A DNA stretch of 64,000 nucleotides, taken from NCBI GenBank assembly GCA_947586185.1, contig CANPXN010000005.1, positions 1-64,000 of the forward strand, given 5' to 3'. The DNA is from an uncultured Clostridia bacterium (GTDB lineage: Bacteria > Bacillota > Clostridia > Oscillospirales > Ruminococcaceae). Of the stretch, positions 32,528-41,540 are shown in pieces (the stretch's first letter is position 1; each line of letters opens with the position of its first letter). Both the position numbers and the translations under genes were made by a program. A model generated the notes under the pieces. The model did not search any database and was not told the origin of the DNA. It saw only the letters and a list, made by a program, of their open reading frames with translations.

Positions 32528-35500
32528 TCACTTCTTATAGCTTGCTTTATAAAGAGCGAATATCTTAGATGCATCAACGGCAGTGATCTTACCGTCACCG
32601 TTCATATCTGCACGCTTTATTTCTTCCTCATTAAAGTTTCCTTTATTGCCTCCGTAAATAAGCTTGTATTCGCTGAATACCAATGATGCGTCAATACCGC
32701 TAATCTTTCCATCGTTATTTACATCTCCGGCATGCGGATCCACTCCCGGAATGACCTTATTTGTCTTAGCGGAAATGCCTGCTGCATTCTTGATACTCTC
32801 ACTTGCATGAACTGTAATTGAATCCAGATTCTTGAAGTTTCCTTTTACAAGGAATGAATCTGTATACTTATCGTTTTCGTCATAAAGCATTGGAGTTACA
32901 GTGTATTTTGCATCAGTGCCGTCCAGCTTTAACGTATCAGCATTTACAGTATCAATATTAACGCTGTTTGTAAAGGTAACGATCAATGAGCCGTTAGATT
33001 TTTCAACAGATTTTATCTCAGGAGCTTGATTGCTTACAAGGCTGAAATTAAGGTCTGTTTTTTCAGGCGGAACGTCAAATTCTTCACTGGTCTGAGTGTC
33101 ATATCCTTCCATTTCACATGTTACCTTGTATCTGCCCTCAGGAACGACCCATGCATAAGCGCCGTCTTCATCAGTATAAAGCGGATTTTGCTGGTCATAG
33201 TCCTCTGCATTCCATACATCCCATACAGGCTCTTCTGATTCTGTTTCAGTATTGAGCTTGTAAACTGTCATTTTAGCTCCCTGAATACGGTTGCCCTTTA
33301 CAGTATCGTATACAACACCTGAAGGGTCAACAAGCATGTTCATATTGCCGCTGTCGGAGTAGTAGTCATAATCTCCGTCCAGTATTCTGTCAAGCTCATC
33401 ATACATTTCAAATCTGTCATGAAGAATATCAAAGAAACCATCCAGCTCATCGTTAAGTATGCCTAACAATGTACCCTCAAACGGTGACATACCCATGCCG
33501 CCGACACCGGTAATTATTGATATTCCATACTTTCCATCAGCTAAACGCTGAAGTCTTTCACTGCTGCCGGCAGCAGCGCTGTCTTCGAGATACTCATTGT
33601 AATCTTCTACAAAACCATTAACTGTGTTGATCGTATTATAGCCCTTGACTGCATAGCTTCCTGCCGATGAACCGGTCGCATTATCAATCACGCTTCCAAA
33701 AAGGTTCAGTGCCGATCCCTTGGCAGTATCAGTAGCAGTTTGTTGTACATTATCGCATGCTATATCAAAAATATTAATGCCCTCTGTATTGCCACTACCA
33801 CTGCCCGTTGAACCTCCTGATGTGCTTCCGGATGTACCTGAGGTTGAACCGCTGCTGCTTGCGGCAGGATATCTTACATATGAAACGCTGCTATTAAAGT
33901 TACTTGCAAGACTTGTATTAAGCTTTCCAATATTTCTCCTTGTATCAGTGCTGCCTGATACGCTGTAAACCACTTCGTATGTTTTGCCTTCTTCAACGAT
34001 CTTCTTATTGGATTTTTTATATCCGTACCTTTCAGGATCCTTTACGATCTGTTCAGCAGAGATCACTTTGTCGTCTATGGTTCTTGTTACGCTTTCAGAA
34101 ATGTAGCAATCAAAGCTGCCTATCTTATTTTCGGAATCTGCAAGATTAACTCTTACAATTGAGGCGTTATCGTTTTTAGCAATAGTCTCGATTGTACTAT
34201 TTTCTTTTACGCTTTCTTTGATAGGTAATTTATAATCGTCAGAAAAGCTTACATACTCCGGAGTTTTCTTAACAATCTTTACATTCAAAGAACCCGGAAT
34301 ATAATTACGGTTATTTCTGTCGAAATACTCATTCTGATTTGTTACCCATGCCTTTTCTTTTTCATCATAGGTAGTTTTCAGATATTTTGTCACGCTGCCC
34401 TTAGTGCTTGTAACATACATACCGATTATGCTATCATTATTTGACGCATGCACAATAAACTGTATCGGATAAGCCGGATTATAGCTTATAACAGGTGTTG
34501 AGCCCATTGTGAACACATCTGTAATATCTTTTCGTGCGTCATTATGGTTGTTATATACCATTTCGATCTTGTTGATCGTCGGCTCGCTTTCGGAATAAGT
34601 AGTCGTAACCTTTTCGCTCTGTGCATTTTTGCATATTGCATATATTTCGTATGACGTGCCGTCTTTTCCCTTAGGAAGGTCTATTGTAGCCTTATATTTA
34701 CCTGTATACTCGTTTGAAATACAAGCTGATTTCAGCTTATTGTTTACATAAATTTCAACACATGCTCCCTTATATGTAATACCATATACATCTGCTTTAA
34801 GCTCATTAGTTATATCTGCTGCTGCAACTGTAACCTTTGGTACTTCAAGATTTAAAGAAGCGATCTTCTGTACCCAGTTGTTTCCACCATAAGTAAAGGA
34901 CATGCTTGGAGCAATGGTGTAGCTGTTTACTTCCGCAACTCTAACTGTAAACTTAATAGTTCCCTGCGGAGCTGAAACACTGATACTTCCGTTCTGTATG
35001 CTGCTTGCATCAATGTCCAAATCCTTGCTTGTTACAGAACTCTGTACAAGGCTGAGTCCGGCAGGAATGTTGAGATTGATTTTGTAATTTTCAGAACCCT
35101 CTGCAATATCCTCAAGAAGAGCATATTTAAGAGTGAAGTTTACAATACCGCCAACAGAGCTTTTTGCCATATCTGCATCAAACGTTGTTATGGTCTTGTC
35201 AAAAACAGCTGCTCTTGCATCGGTAAGTGACATACAGCCGTCAAATGTATGAGGACCGAACTTATAGTCTTCGTTATTTGAAACGATCTCCTTTAAAGCA
35301 GCACAGCCTGCGAAAGCATAATCTCCAAGAGTTGTTACACTGTCAGGAAGCTTTACTGTTTCAAGATATGCACAGTTTCTAAACATATTGTCAGGAAGAA
35401 TAACCATTCCCCTTGAAACCTCTGCACTTGTAAGTCCTTCACATCCCTCAAATATTCCTGCACCGGCAGTTTCTACGGTTGACGGAATAATGATGCTGCT

Positions 35501-38158
35501 GATTTTTGTTTTTGCAAATGCTTTGTCTCCGATTGACTTCAGTCCCTCATTCAGCTTAACCTGTGAAAGAACATAGCAATCTTCAAAGGCGCTGTTTCCT
35601 ATTGCTTCAACTGATGCAGGAATCTCAACCTTCTGAATAATATAACAGCCGGAGAATGCGGATTTACCGATCGAAGTTATTCCCTCAGGAATAGTAAGGG
35701 TTTCAAGCTTTGCCATGCCCTGGAATGCACTGTCTTCGATCACTGTAAGCTTATCAGGAAGAACAAGCGCCTTGACAGATGCACAGCCGGAAAATGCTCC
35801 TGATCCGATAGATACTACAGTAGCCGGAATTGAAATTTCAGTTACAAGCTCCAGTGAAGCAAATGCTGAGCTGCCGATGGTTTCAAGCTTTGCAGGGAGC
35901 GTCAGTGAAGCTGCATTAAGGCATCCGCTAAATGCGCTGTCCCCTATGCTTACAACAGTATCAGGAATTACTATCTCCTTAATTCCCGGGCAGTTATTGA
36001 AAAGATTTGCCGGGATTGCCGTAAGTCCCTCGGCATACTTGATTTCTGAAAGGTTTTCGCAGTTTTCAAATATACCCTTTTCTCCTACCTCGGAAAGAGT
36101 TGACGGAATATATATGCTTGAAACAGCCGTACCGCTAAATGCGTCAGTACCTACAGACACAAGACCCTCTTTGAGAGTGATCTCAGCAAGAGCTGCACAG
36201 CCGCTGAATGCGTTTGCGCCGATCGTCTGAACGGTTGCCGGAATATCTACGGATCCAAGCAAAACATCACTTTTAAATGCGCTTGCTCCAATTGTTTCAA
36301 GAGTATCCGGGAGAGCAGCCTCTTTAAGCAAAGGAAGATTTGCAAAAGCTCCTTCTCCGATCGTCTTTACACTTTCAGCAATTGAGATTTTCTCAACATT
36401 TGAGCATGTGCTGAAAGCATTATTTCCAATGGTTACAATACCGGACGGAACAGAAATTTCTTTCAGTCCGGAGCAGTTAATAAACAAATTATCCGGAATA
36501 GCTTCTATCCCCTCAGCAAACATAACGGTTTCAAGACTGCCGCAGTTTGTGAACGGACCTGTTGATGACAAAACACCGGCAGCAGTAAGCGTTGACGGTA
36601 TGTATATTGCTGAAATAGCAGTTCCGCTGAATACGCCATAACCCAATGTTTCAAGTCCTTCGTTAAGAGTTACAGACGCAAGTTTTGAACAGCCGCTGAA
36701 TGCATTATTAGAAATAACCTTAACAGTTGAAGGGATTTCGACCTCTGCAATTTTTGAACAGCCTGAAAAAGCGCTCGGCGAAATAGTTTCTACTGAATCA
36801 GGAATTGTTATACTCGTTACCTTTGTAAGGTTCTGGAAAGCGCCAGTACCCACAGTTTTAAGAGTATCAGAAAGAGTAACGCTCGTTACGTTAGTACAGT
36901 TTGCAAAAGCATTATCGCCTATGCTTACAACACCCTGTGGAATGACAATATTTTTAAGACCTGTACAGGATGCAAAAATAGCGTTAGGAATACTTGTGAT
37001 ATCAGCGCTGAACTCTATATCAGAAAGACTTCCGCAGGAACTGAACGGACCTTCACCTCTTGCAGAAATTCCGGTGAGCGTTGACGGTATGTAAACCGAT
37101 GACACAGCAGTACTCTTAAATGCCGCTGAACCAAGGTTTACAAGTCCCTCGTTAAAGGTTACTTCTGAAAGCCTTACGCAATATGCGAAAGCGTTTGAAC
37201 CGATTGACGTAACGCTTGCCGGAACAGCAATTGAGCTCAAATGAGTGCAGTTAACAAATGCACTGTCCCCGATTGTCTGAAGTGATGCTGAAAGAGCTAT
37301 GTCCGTAACTTTTAAAAGTCCGGAAAAGCTGCTTTTGCCAATAGTCTCAACCGAATCCGGAAGCAGGATATTTTCAACATTTGAACAGCCTGAATAAGCG
37401 CAGTCCCCAATTGATACAACGCCCTCCGGCACAACTATTTCAGAAAGTCCCGTACAGCCTGAGAAAAGATATGCCGGAATGCTTGTAATGCCTTCTCCGT
37501 ATACAACAGTTTTCAGGTTTTCACATTGTGCAAAAGGTCCGATGCCCGCTTCCTGCTTTATAGATGTAAGAGATGCAGGAATGTAAATTTCCGCCACGGC
37601 AGTTCCCTTGAATGCGTTTACTCCGATAGTCGTAAGTCCCTCATTAAGTGAAACTGTTACAAGATCCATACAGTTTTCAAAAGCGCTTGCTCCGATGACC
37701 TCAACGCTGAAAGGTATAACAGCCTTTTTAAGCATTACGCAATTCTTAAAGCAGCCTGTTCCCACAGACACGACTGTTGCCGGAATTGTAACGCTTTCAA
37801 TGGATGTGTTATCTGCAAAAGCGTTATTGCCAATTGATGTAACTGTCAATCCATCAATTTCCGACGGAACCTTAACCGCTTTGTCAGAGCCTGTGTATGA
37901 AACAACAGATGCCGTACCCTTTTCTTCATCAATTGAGAACGTAAAGTCGTCGAGAACCGTTACGCCCTCATCTTCCGGAACTGCCAAAGCAGCTGTGTCA
38001 GCTATTGTCCCCACAGCATCGACTGCTTCTTCGGCATATGCTATGAGTCCCCTGCGCAGAAAATCAAGGCTTACGCCGGTTTCAGCAAAAGGAACTCCCA
38101 TGCTGGATGCAAGCAAAGTAATGGATACTATGCCCGCAATTGTTTTTCTGAACTTCAA
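32528..38158 (-). CDS. Giant secreted BspA-type LRR protein with dockerin
   Basis: This protein has about 1,876 residues. Order: signal peptide (LKFRKTIAGIVSITLLASS), about 40 LRR_5/BspA repeats (roughly 75-1000; pattern SIGDNAFANCTNVTSVTLSDTL), beta-sandwich segments (about 1005-1420), a Gly/Ser-rich linker, a helical segment near 1530-1620, a carboxypeptidase-regulatory fold (about 1640-1730), an Ig-like segment, and a type I dockerin (DVNNDGKISGIDAS, DMNGDGKITAVDAS). Probably an adhesin held in a scaffold. The start chosen is TTG 38158, since the ATG at 38176 overlaps the AGGAGG site itself and the homologous gene at 15397 has the same GGAGG-spacer-TTGAAG arrangement. Confidence 0.87.
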   Translation of the reverse strand: MKFRKTIAGIVSITLLASSMGVPFAETGVSLDFLRRGLIAYAEEAVDAVGTIADTAALAVPEDEGVTVLDDFTFSIDEEKGTASVVSYTGSDKAVKVPSEIDGLTVTSIGNNAFADNTSIESVTIPATVVSVGTGCFKNCVMLKKAVIPFSVEVIGASAFENCMDLVTVSLNEGLTTIGVNAFKGTAVAEIYIPASLTSIKQEAGIGPFAQCENLKTVVYGEGITSIPAYLFSGCTGLSEIVVPEGVVSIGDCAYSGCSNVENILLPDSVETIGKSSFSGLLKVTDIALSASLQTIGDSAFVNCTHLSSIAVPASVTSIGSNAFAYCVRLSEVTFNEGLVNLGSAAFKSTAVSSVYIPSTLTGISARGEGPFSSCGSLSDIEFSADITSIPNAIFASCTGLKNIVIPQGVVSIGDNAFANCTNVTSVTLSDTLKTVGTGAFQNLTKVTSITIPDSVETISPSAFSGCSKIAEVEIPSTVKVISNNAFSGCSKLASVTLNEGLETLGYGVFSGTAISAIYIPSTLTAAGVLSSTGPFTNCGSLETVMFAEGIEAIPDNLFINCSGLKEISVPSGIVTIGNNAFSTCSNVEKISIAESVKTIGEGAFANLPLLKEAALPDTLETIGASAFKSDVLLGSVDIPATVQTIGANAFSGCAALAEITLKEGLVSVGTDAFSGTAVSSIYIPSTLSEVGEKGIFENCENLSEIKYAEGLTAIPANLFNNCPGIKEIVIPDTVVSIGDSAFSGCLNAASLTLPAKLETIGSSAFASLELVTEISIPATVVSIGSGAFSGCASVKALVLPDKLTVIEDSAFQGMAKLETLTIPEGITSIGKSAFSGCYIIQKVEIPASVEAIGNSAFEDCYVLSQVKLNEGLKSIGDKAFAKTKISSIIIPSTVETAGAGIFEGCEGLTSAEVSRGMVILPDNMFRNCAYLETVKLPDSVTTLGDYAFAGCAALKEIVSNNEDYKFGPHTFDGCMSLTDARAAVFDKTITTFDADMAKSSVGGIVNFTLKYALLEDIAEGSENYKINLNIPAGLSLVQSSVTSKDLDIDASSIQNGSISVSAPQGTIKFTVRVAEVNSYTIAPSMSFTYGGNNWVQKIASLNLEVPKVTVAAADITNELKADVYGITYKGACVEIYVNNKLKSACISNEYTGKYKATIDLPKGKDGTSYEIYAICKNAQSEKVTTTYSESEPTINKIEMVYNNHNDARKDITDVFTMGSTPVISYNPAYPIQFIVHASNNDSIIGMYVTSTKGSVTKYLKTTYDEKEKAWVTNQNEYFDRNNRNYIPGSLNVKIVKKTPEYVSFSDDYKLPIKESVKENSTIETIAKNDNASIVRVNLADSENKIGSFDCYISESVTRTIDDKVISAEQIVKDPERYGYKKSNKKIVEEGKTYEVVYSVSGSTDTRRNIGKLNTSLASNFNSSVSYVRYPAASSSGSTSGTSGSTSGGSTGSGSGNTEGINIFDIACDNVQQTATDTAKGSALNLFGSVIDNATGSSAGSYAVKGYNTINTVNGFVEDYNEYLEDSAAAGSSERLQRLADGKYGISIITGVGGMGMSPFEGTLLGILNDELDGFFDILHDRFEMYDELDRILDGDYDYYSDSGNMNMLVDPSGVVYDTVKGNRIQGAKMTVYKLNTETESEEPVWDVWNAEDYDQQNPLYTDEDGAYAWVVPEGRYKVTCEMEGYDTQTSEEFDVPPEKTDLNFSLVSNQAPEIKSVEKSNGSLIVTFTNSVNIDTVNADTLKLDGTDAKYTVTPMLYDENDKYTDSFLVKGNFKNLDSITVHASESIKNAAGISAKTNKVIPGVDPHAGDVNNDGKISGIDASLVFSEYKLIYGGNKGNFNEEEIKRADMNGDGKITAVDASKIFALYKASYKK

Positions 38159-38218
38159 TTTAATAATCCTCCTCATATCTAATGAATCTTATACAAATTC
38201 ATTATACTTTATTTAATT

Positions 38219-38247
38219 ATTTTATCACTCTTTCTTTAATTTGTCAA
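38219..38247 (-). promoter_or_regulatory. Promoter of the giant LRR gene
   Basis: TTGACA (38242-38247), a 17-base spacer and TAAAAT (38219-38224) on the minus strand. Confidence 0.85.
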
Positions 38248-38311
38248 TGAATTTTACAAAAATTTTAGTAAAAAATAATACAAAACCTTGCTGTGAGCTG
38301 GCCCTTAGCAT

Positions 38312-38342
38312 AAAACAAAGCCGACAGCAAAAACTGTCGGCT
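38312..38342 (-). terminator. Terminator after the GNAT fragment
   Basis: AGCCGACAG/CTGTCGGCT hairpin with a TTTGTTTT tail on the minus strand. Confidence 0.8.
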
Positions 38343-38362
38343 CAATATTATCAGTTATTACC

Positions 38363-38479
38363 TTAGTGCTCATGGCAGCCGGGAACGCTTAAGTTCCAGA
38401 ATGCTTCACGGTTAATATTTTCTACAGCTCTGTAGTCGGCTGGTGCCTCTAAACGGATAATATAGTCATTTTTATTCAT
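38363..38479 (-). pseudogene. 38-residue N-terminal fragment of a GNAT acetyltransferase
   Basis: The ATG at 38479 has AGGAGG seven bases upstream. The peptide (NINREAFWNLSVPGCHEH at its end) matches the first ~38 residues of clostridial GNAT N-acetyltransferases, where EAFWN..PGCxEHY is followed by the rest of the fold. Here a TAA comes right after EH and a terminator follows. It may be a deletion remnant, or a retained short peptide given the intact expression signals. Confidence 0.6.
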
Positions 38480-38580
38480 TGTTATTCCTCCTGAAAGTTG
38501 TCTTCGCAACCCGGGAGGCTTGTGTGAGAATGTATTCGCAAACCTCCCGTTTACGCTACTATCTCAGGTCTGTTATTTTT
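38480..38580 (-). ncRNA. Structured leader of the GNAT fragment
   Basis: CGGGAGG (38512-38518) pairs with CCTCCCG (38543-38549) around a ~24-nt loop, followed by a GTTG/CAAC hairpin and the AGGAGG site. The upper stem sequence itself resembles a Shine-Dalgarno/anti-Shine-Dalgarno pair, so it could control translation. No known riboswitch recognised. Confidence 0.4.
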
Positions 38581-38652
38581 ATTCAAACAACGATCTCCTT
38601 AAAATAAAGTATATAAAAATTAAGGCAAAGCTACGTTATATAGCTTTGCCAA

Positions 38653-38739
38653 TGGTGCGGATAACAGGAGTTGAACCTGCACCCCCTTGCGAGGACCAGC
38701 ACCTGAAGCTGGCGCGTCTGCCTATTCCGCCATATCCGC
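38653..38739 (-). tRNA. tRNA-Leu (anticodon CAG)
   Basis: On the minus strand, acceptor GCGGATA pairs with TATCCGC, discriminator A and CCA are encoded (38653-38655). The anticodon stem CCAGC/GCTGG frames loop TTCAGGT (anticodon CAG). The long variable arm marks a class II tRNA and the T-arm reads GGTTCAACTCC. Confidence 0.93.
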
Positions 38740-38841
38740 ATATATTGTTTCCTGATTTTTACTCGATAGAAACGCCTAAGGTAAACCCTTAGGAAAGACC
38801 CGAGGTGGGCTTTAAAACAAAGCTTATCCACTGCGAAAAAT

Positions 38842-38871
38842 ATTATACCATACTTTCACTCGTTAAGTCAA
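38842..38871 (-). promoter_or_regulatory. Promoter of tRNA-Leu
   Basis: TTGACT (38866-38871), an 18-base spacer and TATAAT (38842-38847) on the minus strand. The ~95-nt leader before the tRNA holds two hairpins (CCTAAGG/CCTTAGG and AAAGCCC/GGGTCTTT), likely processed away. Confidence 0.75.
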
Positions 38872-38949
38872 GACCTTTTTTATATTATTTTAAAAAACAT
38901 GCTTTACCGATTTGAACAAAACAACGAAAGTATTTCAGACAAATGAAAA

Positions 38950-38984
38950 TAAGCCGCTGCACTTTATATTTGTGCAGCGGCTTA
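38950..38984 (-). terminator. Terminator of the dockerin-CAP gene
   Basis: AAGCCGCTGCAC/GTGCAGCGGCTT hairpin with a T-rich tail on the minus strand. Confidence 0.85.
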
Positions 38985-38992
38985 CTAAATAA

Positions 38993-39967
38993 TTATTTAA
39001 GGAAGAACTGTGACCAATGATATACATACATACATTCGCTATTGTAATAATAGCCTACTCCTATTTTTGTAAATTCAGGATTCATAATATTAGCTCTGTG
39101 TCCTTCTGAGTTCATCCAGCCCTCAACTACGCTTTCAGGTGTGATATAGCCTGCCGCAATATTTTCTCCTGCTGCCTTGTAGTTGATACCAAGTTCATCA
39201 AGAAGAGAGAAACAATCTCTGCCGTCAGGTCTTGTATGTGAAAACATCTTTGATGCTTCCTTAGCTCTTATAAGAGCTGCGTCAGTTGCATTCATATCAA
39301 GTGTAAGAGGAGCGATTCCGTTCTTTGCACGTTCAATATTCACAAGTCTTACAACCTCTTTAGCTTCATATGAGAAATCATCTTCGCCATAAACCGCACC
39401 GGAAAATCTGTATCTTGCAGTATCGTATTTATAAAGCTCCTTTGCATAACTGAAAACATATGAAGCGTCCTTTGCATTAAGTTCTTTACTTCCTGCTGCA
39501 TTCTGATCGCTGTCAACATTTGCTGCAAAGAGTCCACGCTCGCTGAGACTTGAGCTGCCCGTCTTGTAAAGCTTTTTGTATTCGCTGAAAATCAGCGCTG
39601 AGTCAGCAGAGCTTACCTTACCGTCCTCGTTAACGTCGCCTCTCAGAACTACATCCACCGGAATCTCAGCAACGGTATTTCCGTTAACTATAATTCCAAC
39701 TTCCGAAACGCTGTTTGAAGCCTTGCTGTAAACCTGTGAAGGATCAGTTGAAAATTCATAACCTGTAACTTCTTTTCCAGAAGCATCAGTCAGCTTTATA
39801 GCATTTCTTGGAAATTCAGTGCAGTCGCTGTAGCACATAACTGCGCTGCCGCTGTATTCAACATTGTAATCAGAATCTATTGATTTTGCATATGCCGGAA
39901 ATGTTACCTGCAATGCTGCAATCGCTGTAATCAAACCTGAAAAAAATCTTTTAGAAATGTGTTTCAT
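38993..39967 (-). CDS. Secreted CAP/SCP-domain protein with internal dockerin
   Basis: This 324-residue protein has a signal peptide (cut after AYA), a short N-terminal domain (30-105), a dockerin in the middle (about 108-180) and a C-terminal CAP domain (about 200-322) with the conserved FSHTRPDGRDCFSLL, AGENIAAGY and WMNSEGHRANIMNPEF motifs. The second dockerin loop is expanded (NVDSDQNAAGSKELNAKDAS) compared with the standard 12 residues. CAP proteins bind lipids or act as secreted effectors. It shares its dockerin style with the gene at 40215. Start: ATG with GGGAGGA upstream. Confidence 0.87.
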   Translation of the reverse strand: MKHISKRFFSGLITAIAALQVTFPAYAKSIDSDYNVEYSGSAVMCYSDCTEFPRNAIKLTDASGKEVTGYEFSTDPSQVYSKASNSVSEVGIIVNGNTVAEIPVDVVLRGDVNEDGKVSSADSALIFSEYKKLYKTGSSSLSERGLFAANVDSDQNAAGSKELNAKDASYVFSYAKELYKYDTARYRFSGAVYGEDDFSYEAKEVVRLVNIERAKNGIAPLTLDMNATDAALIRAKEASKMFSHTRPDGRDCFSLLDELGINYKAAGENIAAGYITPESVVEGWMNSEGHRANIMNPEFTKIGVGYYYNSECMYVYHWSQFFLK

Positions 39968-40030
39968 AACTTGTTCCTCCCTGTATATCTAAGCCTTGTT
40001 AAGCTCGTATCTGCGTCTTTCATTGATATT

Positions 40031-40059
40031 ATGATAACATGTGAAAAGGCCAAAATCAA
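40031..40059 (-). promoter_or_regulatory. Promoter of the dockerin-CAP gene
   Basis: TTGATT (40054-40059), a 17-base spacer and TATCAT (40031-40036) on the minus strand. Confidence 0.65.
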
Positions 40060-40114
40060 CAGAGTTTCAAAGTATTTACAAAACCTTAATTAGTATTTAC
40101 AAATGCGTAATAAA

Positions 40115-40167
40115 TTAGGGCAATACCTCACAAAAAACCTTTAGGGAATTTGTGAAATATTGCCCAT
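40115..40167. repeat. GGCAATACC palindromic element, ~52-bp form
   Basis: GGGCAATACCTCACAAA and TTTGTGAAATATTGCCC are inverted around about 14 bases: a minimal copy made of the two ends of the type 1 element. Confidence 0.6.
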
Positions 40168-40214
40168 CATATTTGTAATCTCATTTTACTTTTTAACAGT
40201 TTTTCTAAGCTATC

Positions 40215-40796
40215 TTAAACGTTTAAGTTGAGGAAGGGATATTTTGCACTTCCCTTTCTATAAAGCTCCTTATAATAAGAGAAAATATACGACACATCCC
40301 GTGCGTTAAAGCTTACGCCTCCCGGTCCATCCGTGTCACCGTCAACATTCGCAAGAAAGAGCTGCCAGCTTGAAAGCTTTCCATTTTCACCTTTATAAAT
40401 CCGCTTATATTCCGAAAATGCAACGGAGCTGTCCTGAGCGCTTATCTTATGGTCAAGATTAACATCCCCTCTAAGACCGATATTGACCTCTATGGTTATT
40501 TCTTTTCCGTCTGCGTCCTTTATTCTTTCGCCATCCACAAGCACAGGAACATCATAAGTGAATTTTTTCTCAGATGAGCCGAAGTAATAGTCCCCCGGCG
40601 TTCCCTCCATAGTATAGTTTTCTAAAACGTTTTTGTCAGCATCAAATATAATCCTGTCAGGCTGGAACTCCTTTTCGTCCGCAAAATACCACTGCTTTTC
40701 AGAGTTTGCCGCAGATGCTCCCGACGGCGCTGCCGTTAAAGCTGTTACCGTAATCAGGCACAGGGCGCATACTTTAATAAGATCAGCCGGTTTCAA
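40215..40796 (-). CDS. Secreted dockerin protein with short N-terminal domain
   Basis: This 193-residue protein has a signal peptide (ending SGASA), a ~75-residue beta-rich domain, and a C-terminal dockerin whose second loop is expanded (NVDGDTDGPGGVSFNARDVS) as in the CAP protein next door. No catalytic domain. The start is probably TTG 40796 with GAGG eight bases upstream; the GTG at 40805 overlaps that site. Function unknown. Confidence 0.75.
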   Translation of the reverse strand: MKPADLIKVCALCLITVTALTAAPSGASAANSEKQWYFADEKEFQPDRIIFDADKNVLENYTMEGTPGDYYFGSSEKKFTYDVPVLVDGERIKDADGKEITIEVNIGLRGDVNLDHKISAQDSSVAFSEYKRIYKGENGKLSSWQLFLANVDGDTDGPGGVSFNARDVSYIFSYYKELYRKGSAKYPFLNLNV

Positions 40797-40828
40797 TCCG
40801 ATCACCTCTTAACACTTAATATGATTTA

Positions 40829-40857
40829 ATATTAACATGTTTCCATATCATTGTCAA
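40829..40857 (-). promoter_or_regulatory. Promoter of the short dockerin gene
   Basis: TTGACA (40852-40857), a 17-base spacer and TAATAT (40829-40834) on the minus strand. Confidence 0.75.
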
Positions 40858-40956
40858 TCAAAATCTGTAGAATCAAGCGATAGTAAATACATTTTACAAT
40901 ATTTTCCTTGTTTTTTGCCACAAAAGAAAATTTTCGGACATTTTTTCAAAAAATGC

Positions 40957-40985
40957 TTGACAGCAGGCAAATCTTTTGGTATAAT
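40957..40985 (+). promoter_or_regulatory. Promoter of the Fur/PerR-family gene
   Basis: TTGACA (40957-40962), a 17-base spacer and TATAAT (40980-40985). The -10 lies in TATAATAATTACATA, which partly resembles a Per box, so self-repression is possible. Confidence 0.8.
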
Positions 40986-41058
40986 AATTACATACATTTA
41001 GGAATTGTTATTGTTAGTCATAAGAATAGTGCAGTAAGCCGTTATTTAGGAGGAGGTT

Positions 41059-41451
41059 ATGCGTTATTCAAAACAGCGTGAACTGATTTTAAACACCGTC
41101 CTCCAAAGCCGTGTTCATCCTACTGCCGATTATGTTTATAATTGTCTGAAGACGGATTATCCGGAGCTGAGTCTTGGAACTGTTTACAGGAATCTGAACT
41201 TCCTTGCCAAGCATAATATGCTGAAAAAGATATGCGTACCAAACGGCTCGGACAGATTTGACGGCACTTTGACAGAGCATTATCATCTTATATGTATAAA
41301 ATGCGGATGCGTTTCGGATATTGATCTTCCGGAAGTAAGTCTTATTGAAGATAAGATCCGCTTGAAAACAGGATTTACTGTTACCAATACAAACTTTGCC
41401 TTTGAAGGGCTTTGTAAAGCTTGTTCCGAAAAAAATATGAATGACGATTAA
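41059..41451 (+). CDS. Fur-family regulator, PerR-like
   Basis: This 130-residue protein has an N-terminal winged helix (HPTADYVYNCLKTDYPELSLGTVYRNLNFLAKHNML) and a C-terminal dimer domain with His/Asp metal residues (DRFDG..EHYHLICIKCG) and two Cys pairs (CIKC, CKAC) for structural zinc. The motif set resembles PerR, which senses peroxide through metal-catalysed His oxidation. Start: ATG with GGAGGAGG upstream. Confidence 0.87.
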   Translation: MRYSKQRELILNTVLQSRVHPTADYVYNCLKTDYPELSLGTVYRNLNFLAKHNMLKKICVPNGSDRFDGTLTEHYHLICIKCGCVSDIDLPEVSLIEDKIRLKTGFTVTNTNFAFEGLCKACSEKNMNDD

Positions 41452-41460
41452 TTGCCAATT

Positions 41461-41488
41461 GCAATGTCTTCATTGTTTTTTCTTTCTC
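41461..41488 (+). terminator. Terminator of the PerR-like gene
   Basis: Small stem CAATG/CATTG followed by TTTTTTCTTTC. Confidence 0.6.
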
Positions 41489-41498
41489 TATACCACAT

Positions 41499-41535
41499 TG
41501 ACAAAGGAGCATCATTAAATGATGCTCCTTTGTCA
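41499..41535. repeat. 37-bp perfect palindrome
   Basis: Arms of 18 bases (TGACAAAGGAGCATCATT and its complement) around one A. No T-run follows, so it is not a standard terminator; it may be a transcription barrier or an operator. Confidence 0.55.
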
Positions 41536-41540
41536 TTCTA

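Larger units (their letters stand above)
32016..32620. repeat. ~605-bp direct repeat, copy 2
   Basis: Partner of 29151-29755. It carries a broken sigma gene, an intact copy of its promoter and leader terminator, and the 3' dockerin codons of the giant LRR gene. Confidence 0.9.

Noticed and set aside
35388-38216. Several long plus-strand ORFs opposite the giant LRR gene
   Set aside because: Shadow frames of LRR codons with Ser/Pro/Thr-rich nonsense composition.
38510-38550. Known riboswitch in the GNAT leader
   Set aside because: It lacks the conserved cores of the classes I can recall (SAM, THF, preQ1, guanidine, T-box), so only 'structured leader' is claimed.
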